Shown piece after piece: positions 37,113 through 44,114 of a DNA stretch of 64,000 nucleotides (positions are counted from its first letter, which is position 1; every line of letters starts with the position of its first letter). Position numbers and translations under genes: made by a program. Source of the DNA: Azospirillum sp051124815 (GTDB lineage Bacteria; Pseudomonadota; Alphaproteobacteria; Azospirillales; Azospirillaceae); the NCBI RefSeq assembly GCF_051124815.1, contig NZ_CP118489.1, forward strand, positions 124,001 through 188,000. Reading direction: 5' to 3'. Below the pieces are notes generated by a model. It did no database searches. It was not told where the DNA came from and worked only from the letters and a program-made list of their open reading frames with translations.

Positions 37113-37270
37113 ACCCTCCCCCGCTGGGCGGGGGAGGGGATAAGTGCTTGATTGTAAGAGCGGCGGCAGTCCCTCCCCCGCCCAGCTCTCGCACAAAGCT
37201 ACGCTTTGTGCTGACGCGGCAGGCGGACCGTAGGTCCGCTGAGAGCGGGGGAGGATAGGTGGGGGTCTAA
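37113..37270. repeat. C/G-rich dispersed repeat interrupted by the IS (right part)
   Basis: The right part of the copy whose first 12 bases lie at 36259-36270. It contains AACCCTCCCCCGCTGGGCGG and, in the second arm, an inner module of two hairpins: GCACAAAGC-TAC-GCTTTGTGC (37191-37211) and GCGGACC-GTA-GGTCCGC (37223-37239). It ends with the GGGGGTCTAACGCCGCAAG border, like the copy at 21.5 kb. Confidence 0.88.
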
Positions 37271-37292
37271 CGCCGCAAGGAACCAGCTCCCC

Positions 37293-37721
37293 TCACTTCG
37301 CGAACAGCTGCGACATGTCCGCGAAGGCTTTGAACTCCAGCGCATTGCCGGCGGGGTCGAGGAAGAACATGGTGGACTGCTCGCCCACCTGACCCTTGAA
37401 GCGGGTGTAGGGCTCGATCACGAACTTCACGCCGGCGGCCTTCAGCTTCTCGGCCAGCGCGTCCCAATCGGCGGGCTGCAGCACGACGCCGAAATGCGGG
37501 ACCGGCACGTCGTGGCCGTCCACCGGGTTGTGATGGGCCGGGGCGGCGTTCGGGTCGCGCGGCTTCAGGTGGGCGACGATCTGATGGCCGAACAGGTCGA
37601 AATCGATCCACTCGTCGCTGCTGCGCCCCTCCGGACAGCCCAGGACGGTGCCGTAGAACTGGCGGGCGGCGGCGAGGTCGTCGACCGGAAAGGCGATGTG
37701 GAAGGGCGTCAGCGTGGTCAT
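37293..37721 (-). CDS. VOC-superfamily (glyoxalase-like) protein
   Basis: About 142 residues with a paired beta-alpha-beta-beta-beta metal-binding fold: MTTLTPFHIAFPVDDLAAAR, then FYGTVLGCPEGR, VPHFGVVLQPADWDALAEKL and FFLDPAGNALEFKAF. His8 of the first motif and the Glu of ALEF are the probable metal ligands. Substrate unknown. The ATG at 37721 gives the family-typical N-terminus. It is divergent from a LysR gene with a palindrome between them, so it is probably that regulator's target. Confidence 0.87.
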   Translation of the reverse strand: MTTLTPFHIAFPVDDLAAARQFYGTVLGCPEGRSSDEWIDFDLFGHQIVAHLKPRDPNAAPAHHNPVDGHDVPVPHFGVVLQPADWDALAEKLKAAGVKFVIEPYTRFKGQVGEQSTMFFLDPAGNALEFKAFADMSQLFAK

Positions 37722-37809
37722 CGGAGGGTGGCCTTCGGGGATGGCTGTTGGTGGACCCAGCAGAGCGTATCGCCGCGGACTTGACAAACGAGTTCTCGGG
37801 CAGAGATTT

Positions 37810-37824
37810 ATGAGTTCAACTCAT
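37810..37824. promoter_or_regulatory. Palindrome between VOC gene and lysR, candidate LysR operator
   Basis: ATGAGTT-C-AACTCAT is a perfect 7-bp inverted repeat with a single central base, 15 bases before the lysR start and about 90 bases before the divergent VOC gene. LysR regulators typically bind such T-N11-A dyads in divergent promoters. Confidence 0.65.
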
Positions 37825-37838
37825 GATTCGGTTCATCC

Positions 37839-38723
37839 ATGCCCGAACGCTCTCTCCCGTCGCTCAACGCCGTCCGCAGCTTCGTCGCGGTGGCCCGCCA
37901 TCTCAGCTTCACCCGGGCGGCCGACGAGCTGGCGGTGACCCAGGGGGCGGTCAGCCGCATGATGCAGACCCTGCAGGCGGATCTGGGCGTCGAATTGATC
38001 CGCCGCGTCGGCCGCGGGATCGAGCTGACGCCGACCGGCGCCGCTTTCTATGGCGAGGCGTCGGCGGCGCTCGACCGCATCGCGGCGGCGGCGCGGGCGG
38101 CCCGCGCGCAGGAGGGCGGGGTGCTGCGGGTCAGCGCGCTGCCGACCCTGACCCAGCGCTGGCTGATCCCGCGGCTGAAGCGCTTCCAGGCGGACAATCC
38201 GGAAATTCAGGTCGAGGTGAGCATCGGCGAACATCGCGTCGATTTCGCCAAGGAGCGCATCGACGTCGCCATCCGCTATGGCGTGGAGGACTGGCCGGGG
38301 GCCGAGACGGCGACGCTGATGCCGGAGACGATGGGCGTCTTCTGCGCTCCGGCGCTGCTGGAGCAGGGGCCGCCGCTGCGCCATCCCGCCGATCTGGCGC
38401 AGCACCGGCTGTTGCAGCACACCACCCGGCCCGATTCCTGGCGCGTCTATCTCGGCGCCTTCGGCCTGCCGCTGCCGGACTCGGCGCTGTCGCTGGCCTT
38501 CGAACATTTCTTCATGATCATCGAGGCGGCGTCGGCCGGCATGGGGGTGGCCCTGCTGCCGGTCTTTCTGGTGCGGGAGGATGTGGCGTCGGGCCGGCTG
38601 GTCCAGCCGATGCCCGAGACCCTGCGCCCGCGCGGCTGCTACCTGATCGCCCACGCGCCGGGGGCCGAGCGGGCGCGGCGGGTGCGCCGCTTTAAGGACT
38701 GGCTGCTGACCGAGGTGGAGTAG
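37839..38723 (+). CDS. LysR-family transcriptional regulator (GcvA-like)
   Basis: 294 residues. The N-terminal winged HTH (LNAVRSFVAVARHLSFTRAA, DELAVTQGAVSRMMQTLQAD) is followed by a periplasmic-binding-like effector domain (LRVSALPTLTQRWLIPRLKR, FQADNPEIQVEVSI, DVAIRYGVEDWPG). The W-L-I-P-R-L and RYG features place it in the GcvA-like subgroup. It probably controls the divergent VOC gene. Confidence 0.93.
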   Translation: MPERSLPSLNAVRSFVAVARHLSFTRAADELAVTQGAVSRMMQTLQADLGVELIRRVGRGIELTPTGAAFYGEASAALDRIAAAARAARAQEGGVLRVSALPTLTQRWLIPRLKRFQADNPEIQVEVSIGEHRVDFAKERIDVAIRYGVEDWPGAETATLMPETMGVFCAPALLEQGPPLRHPADLAQHRLLQHTTRPDSWRVYLGAFGLPLPDSALSLAFEHFFMIIEAASAGMGVALLPVFLVREDVASGRLVQPMPETLRPRGCYLIAHAPGAERARRVRRFKDWLLTEVE

Positions 38724-38735
38724 GGTTTCACGCCC

Positions 38736-39593
38736 TCAGGCGGGGTCCTTCTCCCAGGACGGCGTCGGCAGCGTCATGCCGTGGTTGCCGCGATAGGCCG
38801 CGACCTCCGGCGACGACCAGCCCGCCAACTGCGCCGGGTCCAGCCGGTAGACCTCGACCCCCAGCGGGCGGCAGACCTCCAGCGGGTCGCGGGCGTCCGG
38901 ACCCCACAGCGGCACGCTGAGGTCGCCGCCGGGGCAGGTCGACAGGGCGCAGAGCAGGTCGATCTCCGCGAAGAACTCCAGGAAATCGCCCTTCTTTGCC
39001 GGGCAGGCCTTCATGAAATACTTGTCCTCGGCGTTCAGCCCGGTGACCTGGAAGACGTTCAGCACGTCATGCACGTCGAATTCGGTCAGGCCGTAGGGGG
39101 CGACGGCGCGGGTCAGGTTGGAATGGCAGTGGTGGTGGAAATCCTCGCCCGTCAGCATGCGGTTTACGTAGGGATCGCAGCGGGTGCCCAGCAGGTCATG
39201 GACCCGGCCGCCATACTCGTCGATGCCGTAATCGGCCAGCGTGTCGTTGGTGATCGTCGCCAGCGGCCGCAGATAGGGCAGGGTCGACCATAGCCGGTCG
39301 AAGGTGCTGACATGTGCCTGCTGAAGCTGCCGCGTGCGCGAGGCCCAGAACCGTTCGCGCGGGTTGTGGCGGTTCCAGATGTTCAGGTCGGCGACCTGCG
39401 GCCCCTCGATTGTGACGATGCGGAAGACGTGGCCGGCCGGCACGGTCCAGGCGCGGCCGGAGCGGATCGGCACGACGAAGCTGTCCACCAGCTCCCGCCC
39501 GCCCGTCTCCGACCCGATACGCCCGTAGAAGTCGCGGTCGACGTCGAGCGCCGAGCCTTTGCTGGCCTGATAGGCGGCGGGATAGCTGGGCAT
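38736..39593 (-). CDS. DUF1989 (urea-carboxylase-associated family) protein
   Basis: About 285 residues. The DUF1989 core is visible: VPIRSGRAWTVPAGHVFRIV, then EGPQVADLNIWN, LLGTRCDPYVNRML, FHHHCHSNLTRAVAPYGL, DVLNVFQVTGLN and FFAEIDLLCALSTCPGGDL. The conserved Cys and His suggest metal binding. Relatives are often encoded with urea carboxylase/allophanate hydrolase or guanidine metabolism genes, but none is present here, so the role is open. AGGAG precedes the ATG at 39593. It lies just downstream of rpoH on the same strand. Confidence 0.87.
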   Translation of the reverse strand: MPSYPAAYQASKGSALDVDRDFYGRIGSETGGRELVDSFVVPIRSGRAWTVPAGHVFRIVTIEGPQVADLNIWNRHNPRERFWASRTRQLQQAHVSTFDRLWSTLPYLRPLATITNDTLADYGIDEYGGRVHDLLGTRCDPYVNRMLTGEDFHHHCHSNLTRAVAPYGLTEFDVHDVLNVFQVTGLNAEDKYFMKACPAKKGDFLEFFAEIDLLCALSTCPGGDLSVPLWGPDARDPLEVCRPLGVEVYRLDPAQLAGWSSPEVAAYRGNHGMTLPTPSWEKDPA

Positions 39594-39636
39594 CGCGGAC
39601 TCCTGACAGGTTTCCGGGCTGGGAGACTGCCCCGGC

Positions 39637-40518
39637 TCAGGCCGCCATGGCGGCGGCCAGGACGCGGGTCTGGCGGGCGACCTTCTCGAAGGCCTTTTCC
39701 TCGATCTGGCGGATGCGCTCGCGGCTGACGCCATAGCGGACCGACAGGTCTTCCAGGGTCAGCGGGCTGTCGGACAGGCGGCGGCTGGTCAGGATGTCGC
39801 GCTCGCGGTCGTTCAGCACGCCCATCGCCTCGTGCAGCAGGGCGCTGCGCTGCCGGGCCTCGCCCCGCTCGACCAGCGACTCTTCCACCGACGGACGCTC
39901 GTCGGCCAGCAGGTCCTGCCATTCGCCGGAATCGCCGTCGGCGCTCATCGGCGCGTTCAGCGAGGCCACCGGCGCCGACAGGCGGCGGTTCATGGCGACC
40001 ACGTCCTCTTCCGGCACCGACAGGTCGTTGGCGATGCTGGTGACGCTGTCGGGCTGCAGGTCGCCGCTGCCGTATTCGCCCAGCTTCCGCTTCAGGCGGC
40101 CCAGGCTGAAGAACAGCTTCTTCTGCGCGGCGGTGGTGCCGATCTTCACGAGGCTCCAGGACCGCAGGATGTAATCCTGGATCGAGGCCTTGATCCACCA
40201 CATCGCGTAGGTGGACAGGCGGAAGCCGCGTTCGGGTTCGAATTTCTTGACGGCGGTCATCAGGCCGAGATTGCCCTCGGCGATCAGGTCGGACAGCGGC
40301 AGGCCGTAGCCGCGGTAACCGCCGGCGATCTTGACGACGAGACGGAGATGGCTGGTGACCAGCTTGTGCGCCGCATCGACGTCGCCATGCTCGGTCCAGG
40401 CCTTGGCCAGCATGTATTCGTCCTCGGCCGTCAGGACCGGGTAACGATGTGTGTCGTTGATGTAGCGGGACAGCGATTCGCCGGAATCGGGCGAACGGAG
40501 GGCGATGGCGGTGCTCAT
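39637..40518 (-). CDS. rpoH: RpoH-type heat-shock sigma factor (sigma-32)
   Basis: 293 residues. Region 2 (LVTSHLRLVVKIAGGYRGYG, DLIAEGNLGLMTAVKKFEPE, RGFRLSTYAMWWIKASIQDY), the RpoH box (QKKLFFSLGRLKRKL) and region 4 HTH (LTLEDLSVRYGVSRERIRQI, EEKAFEKV) are all present. GAGGA precedes the ATG at 40518. Alphaproteobacteria often have several RpoH paralogues; which one this is cannot be told here. Confidence 0.95.
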   Translation of the reverse strand: MSTAIALRSPDSGESLSRYINDTHRYPVLTAEDEYMLAKAWTEHGDVDAAHKLVTSHLRLVVKIAGGYRGYGLPLSDLIAEGNLGLMTAVKKFEPERGFRLSTYAMWWIKASIQDYILRSWSLVKIGTTAAQKKLFFSLGRLKRKLGEYGSGDLQPDSVTSIANDLSVPEEDVVAMNRRLSAPVASLNAPMSADGDSGEWQDLLADERPSVEESLVERGEARQRSALLHEAMGVLNDRERDILTSRRLSDSPLTLEDLSVRYGVSRERIRQIEEKAFEKVARQTRVLAAAMAA

Positions 40519-40602
40519 GTCACATCCTCGTGCAAAGCGATATGACGGATGCAGGACCCCCGGATGGCAGGCCCAGGCCTCTCCGGCGGAGCAGGCGTGG
40601 AT

Positions 40603-40630
40603 ATAGTACAAAATCGGTGCTGAAAGTCAA
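40603..40630 (-). promoter_or_regulatory. Vegetative-type promoter of rpoH
   Basis: On the minus strand TTGACT (40630-40625), a 16-base spacer and TACTAT (40608-40603) match the -35/-10 consensus well. Transcription would start near 40596, giving a leader of nearly 80 bases before the rpoH ATG. Confidence 0.7.
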
Positions 40631-40754
40631 GCGTGGCGGTCGGGTTTAGCGAACGCGCCGGCCGGCGCTTATTCTGTTGCCCGGCGGGGGTGGGGCGCTT
40701 ACGGTCGCATATCGTACCATATCAAAGCTTTCCTCCACCGCTCCCGTTGCCCAG

Positions 40755-41519
40755 ATGCCGCGCCCCGTGATCCGCCGCCTGATCGATGCCGTGCCGACCG
40801 CCGTCCTGCCGATGGCGGCGGGGGTGGGACTGTCGGCGCTGGTGGCGCCGCAGCCGGATGCCGCCATGGCGTTGCTGCGCGGGCTGGCCGTCACGCTTCT
40901 GCTGACCCTGCCGTCGCTGGCGGTCGGCACCGCGTTGGGGACGCTGGCGGGTTCCTGGGCGGCGGTGGCGCCGCGGTCCGCCGGCGGGCTGGTCGGGCGG
41001 CTGCTGGCCGGGGCTGGGCCGCTGCTGCCGGGCTTCCTGCTGGCTGCGGTCGCGGCACTCGCGGTGCGGGCGGGGGCGTCGGCGCTGCCGCTGGCATTGA
41101 CCGCCCTGTCGATTCCCGCCGCCTGTCAGGCTGCCCGGCTGGCGCGCCCGGCGATGGGCCTCGCCCTGGGCTCCGGGCCTGAGGGCGGGGCGGTGCGCAT
41201 GGCGCGCGGGCTGGGGCTGGACGAGCGCACCGTGCTGCGCCACCACGCCCTGCCGCAGGCGGTCGCCCCGGTGATGGGCGGCCTGCGCGCCGCGGTGCTG
41301 GCGGCGATGGTCGGGGCGGTGGCTCTGGAAAGTCTGCTGGACCTGCCGGGGGCCGGGGTGCTGATGATCGATGCCGCCCGTGCCGGCTCGGCCGCCGGGG
41401 CGGTGCCGGCCCTGCTGGCGCTGGGCGGACTGACCGCATTGCTGAACGCGCTGGGCCTTGGGGTGCGCGACTGGATCGACCCGGCCAACCACAGCTCCAC
41501 GCCCTATGAGGGGGCGTGA
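40755..41519 (+). CDS. Dpp/Opp-like ABC permease, divergent (subunit 1)
   Basis: About 254 residues with five to six hydrophobic helices. The region GLGLDERTVLRHHALPQAVA matches the EAA cytoplasmic loop of peptide/nickel permeases (DppB type). It lacks the usual long N-terminal periplasmic region of DppB and is short for the family. The ATG at 40755 is the best start but has no clear ribosome-binding site; the frame stays open upstream to 40677. It is followed by a second permease and an ATPase. Confidence 0.75.
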   Translation: MPRPVIRRLIDAVPTAVLPMAAGVGLSALVAPQPDAAMALLRGLAVTLLLTLPSLAVGTALGTLAGSWAAVAPRSAGGLVGRLLAGAGPLLPGFLLAAVAALAVRAGASALPLALTALSIPAACQAARLARPAMGLALGSGPEGGAVRMARGLGLDERTVLRHHALPQAVAPVMGGLRAAVLAAMVGAVALESLLDLPGAGVLMIDAARAGSAAGAVPALLALGGLTALLNALGLGVRDWIDPANHSSTPYEGA

Positions 41520-41537
41520 CCGCCGCGAAGGACCCTG

Positions 41538-42338
41538 ATGGCCGAATTCGACCAATCGCCGCTTTCCCACCCGGTGCCGCCGGAGCCGCCACGCGCCGGC
41601 TTCGCCCGCCAGCTGTCCGGTGCCGCCGTGCTTGCCGCCCTGGCGCTCGCCTGCGCCGCGGCGCCGCTGATGGCGGACGGCAGCGCGGTCCACCGGCTGG
41701 ACGCCGATCCGGTCGCCGCAGCGCTGTTCGACGGGCGGGGCAGCCTGTCCTTCGCGCTGCTGGCCGCGGTGCTGGGCGGGGCGCTGGGCATCGGCTGGGC
41801 GCTGCTGGCCGGGGTTCTCGGCAATCTGGTCGGCAACCGGGTGGAGCGGCGCCTCATCGCCGCCGCCCACCGCATGGCCGGCTGGCCGCTCGCCCTGCTG
41901 GTTCCGCTGGCCGGCGGGCTGATGGGGAAGGTCTGGCTGCTGGCGCTGGTCACCGCCCTGACCGCCGCCCCGGCGGTCGCGGCGCTTGCCCATGCCGAGC
42001 TGTCGGCCCTGATGCGGGCGGAGTTCCTGACCGCCGCCCGCGCCGCCGGCCTGCCGGAGGGAGAGGTGCTGCGCCGGCACCTGATCCCCAACCTGACGCG
42101 CCCGCTGCTGGCTGCCGGAACGCTGGCCCTGCCGCGCGTGCTGGCGGCGGAGAGTTTCGCCAGCCTGCTCGGTCTCGGCCTGCCGCCCGCGTTGGGCAGC
42201 TGGGGCGCCTCGGTCGGGCTGGCGGCGCGGCTGGGCGATCCGGTGGCCTTCGCCCCGCCGGCCCTTCTGCTGGCGCTCGCCCTCTGGGCCGCCTGCGCCA
42301 TCGCCGACGGAATGGCGGCCGGAAACCGGAAGTCATGA
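41538..42338 (+). CDS. Dpp/Opp-like ABC permease, divergent (subunit 2)
   Basis: 266 residues with about six hydrophobic helices. The EAA-like loop is RAAGLPEGEVLRRHLIPNLT, as in DppC. The conserved DppC N-terminal and periplasmic segments are poorly kept, and hydrophobic Ala/Leu-rich sequence dominates. The ATPase gene ATG overlaps its stop (ATGA). Confidence 0.77.
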   Translation: MAEFDQSPLSHPVPPEPPRAGFARQLSGAAVLAALALACAAAPLMADGSAVHRLDADPVAAALFDGRGSLSFALLAAVLGGALGIGWALLAGVLGNLVGNRVERRLIAAAHRMAGWPLALLVPLAGGLMGKVWLLALVTALTAAPAVAALAHAELSALMRAEFLTAARAAGLPEGEVLRRHLIPNLTRPLLAAGTLALPRVLAAESFASLLGLGLPPALGSWGASVGLAARLGDPVAFAPPALLLALALWAACAIADGMAAGNRKS

Positions 42339-44017
42339 ACCACATCTCCGCAAAGCCCGCGCCGGTGGAGACCGAGGCGCTGACCCTGATGCTGGGCGAC
42401 CGCGTCCTGCTCGACCGCGCGAACCTGCGGGTGGAGCGGGGGGAGGTGCTGGCGCTCACCGGCGGGGCCGGCAGCGGCAAGACCGCCTTGCTGGCGGCGC
42501 TCGCCGGCAAGCCTCCGGCGGGGGTCGACGTGGCCGGCGGCATCCGCGTCGACGGGCATCTGCTGATCGCCCAGGGCGGCCGGCTGGCGCCGCGCCGGCC
42601 GCTGGCCCTGCAGGTGGCGGAGGTCGTCGGCCACCATCTCGGTCTGGATCTGCGCTCTGCGCTGCGCCGGACGGCCGACGGGCTGGACCGCATGGGCGTG
42701 CCCGCCGCCGCCCGCCGCTTCGACCTGCCGCCGGAACAGCTGCCGGATTCCCTGCGCTGGGCCTGCCTGTTCGCCATGGCGGTGGCCGTGGGTCCGGCGG
42801 TGCTGCTGGCTGACGCGCCGGCCACCGGGCTGGATCCGACGGTGCGGCTGCGGCTGCTCCACCGGCTGGCCGACTGGGCGCGGGCCGACGGGGTGGCGCT
42901 GATCCTCGCCGGCCGGCCGGAGGACGGGGTGGCCGGTCCCGCCGACCATGTGCTTGCGCTCCGCCGCGGCCGTCTGCTGCCGCCGAGGACTCCGCGTACT
43001 GCCCCGCTGGCGCCGCTGGAGCCGCCGGGCACCGCCCGCCTGCATGCCCGCGGCGTCGGCATGTCCTATCCTCTTTCCCCCGGTCCCAAGGGGGAGCCGC
43101 GGACGCTGGCCGTCCTGCATGGCGTCGACCTGGATCTGCGGACGGGGGAGACGCTGGCCCTGCTGGGCGAGACCGGCAGCGCCAAGGCGACGCTCGCCCG
43201 CGCGCTGCTCTGCCTGCCGCCGCCGACGGCGGGGGCGGTGGTGTGGATGGGACGCGACCTGATGGCCGCCTCGGCGCCATCGGCGGCAGGCGAGGACCCC
43301 GACAACAGCGGGCTGCGCCGCGCCCGCCGCGACCTGCAGCCGCTGTTCCCCGACCCGGCCGCGTCCTTCGACCCGGCCATGACCATCGGCGCCCAGTTCG
43401 ACCTCGCGCTGGAGAGTCTCCGCCCCGACATCGCCGCCGACCGCCGCGACCACCGCATCGACGAGGCGCTGGAGGAGGCCGGTCTGCGTCCCGAGGCGGC
43501 GTTGCGCTGGCCATCGGCGCTGACGGTGGCGGAGGCCGCCCATGCCGGCCTCGCCCGCGCCATCCTGCCGGAGCCGCGGGTGCTGATCGCCGACGAACCG
43601 GCCGCCAGCCTGTCGGCGGAGGAGCGCGACAGCTTCCTCGACACGCTGATGGCGGTGCGCGACCGCCGCGGCCTGTCGCTGGTGCTGGCGACCGACCGCT
43701 ATGACGAGGGGCTGCGCGACGCCCATCGCGGCATCGTGATGCTGGCCGGCCGGGTGGTGGAGAGCGCCGACGCCGAGACCCTGCGCACCGCGCCGCTGCA
43801 TCCCTACAGCCGCGCAATGCTGGCGGCAGCCCAAGGCGAGCGCCCGGCGCTGGAGGGCGATGCGCCGTCCGCCTTCGGCCAACCGACCGGCTGCCCGCTG
43901 CGCCGCCGCTGCCCCCTGGCGCGGGAATTCTGCGCCCAGGCGGTCCCGGCGCTGGAGGAGGTGGCGCCCGGCCATCATGTCGCCTGCCATTACTGGGACA
44001 CGCCGGCGGACGAATGA
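42335..44017 (+). CDS. Fused tandem ABC ATPase of Dpp/Opp type with degenerate motifs
   Basis: 560 residues, two ABC domains. Domain 1 has an intact Walker A (GGAGSGKTALLAAL), but Walker B is LLADAPATGLD, with Ala where the catalytic Glu should be, and the signature LSGGQ is replaced by LPDSLRWACLFAMA. Domain 2 has Walker A GETGSAKATLARAL (GKS/T changed to AKA), signature WPSALTVAEAAHAGLARAI and a normal VLIADEPAASLS. The OppD/DppF C-terminal features HPYSRAML and CPLRRRCPLAREFC are kept. ATP turnover is therefore doubtful. No binding protein is adjacent. Confidence 0.88.
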   Translation: MNHISAKPAPVETEALTLMLGDRVLLDRANLRVERGEVLALTGGAGSGKTALLAALAGKPPAGVDVAGGIRVDGHLLIAQGGRLAPRRPLALQVAEVVGHHLGLDLRSALRRTADGLDRMGVPAAARRFDLPPEQLPDSLRWACLFAMAVAVGPAVLLADAPATGLDPTVRLRLLHRLADWARADGVALILAGRPEDGVAGPADHVLALRRGRLLPPRTPRTAPLAPLEPPGTARLHARGVGMSYPLSPGPKGEPRTLAVLHGVDLDLRTGETLALLGETGSAKATLARALLCLPPPTAGAVVWMGRDLMAASAPSAAGEDPDNSGLRRARRDLQPLFPDPAASFDPAMTIGAQFDLALESLRPDIAADRRDHRIDEALEEAGLRPEAALRWPSALTVAEAAHAGLARAILPEPRVLIADEPAASLSAEERDSFLDTLMAVRDRRGLSLVLATDRYDEGLRDAHRGIVMLAGRVVESADAETLRTAPLHPYSRAMLAAAQGERPALEGDAPSAFGQPTGCPLRRRCPLAREFCAQAVPALEEVAPGHHVACHYWDTPADE

Positions 44018-44114
44018 ACGGCGGGGCCTCAACGGCTGGCTGTTTTCATGCCATCGTGCTACCTTTCCAGGACGTGACAGATCCCTGTCCGGAACGCCTG
44101 CCGCCGGGGAGCCG

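Noticed and set aside
39594..39636. B12-box-like sequence AGCCCGGAAACCTGTC just upstream of the DUF1989 gene
   Set aside because: Only 43 bases separate rpoH from this gene, and none of the other cobalamin riboswitch blocks is present; a guanidine riboswitch was also considered but there is no room for it.
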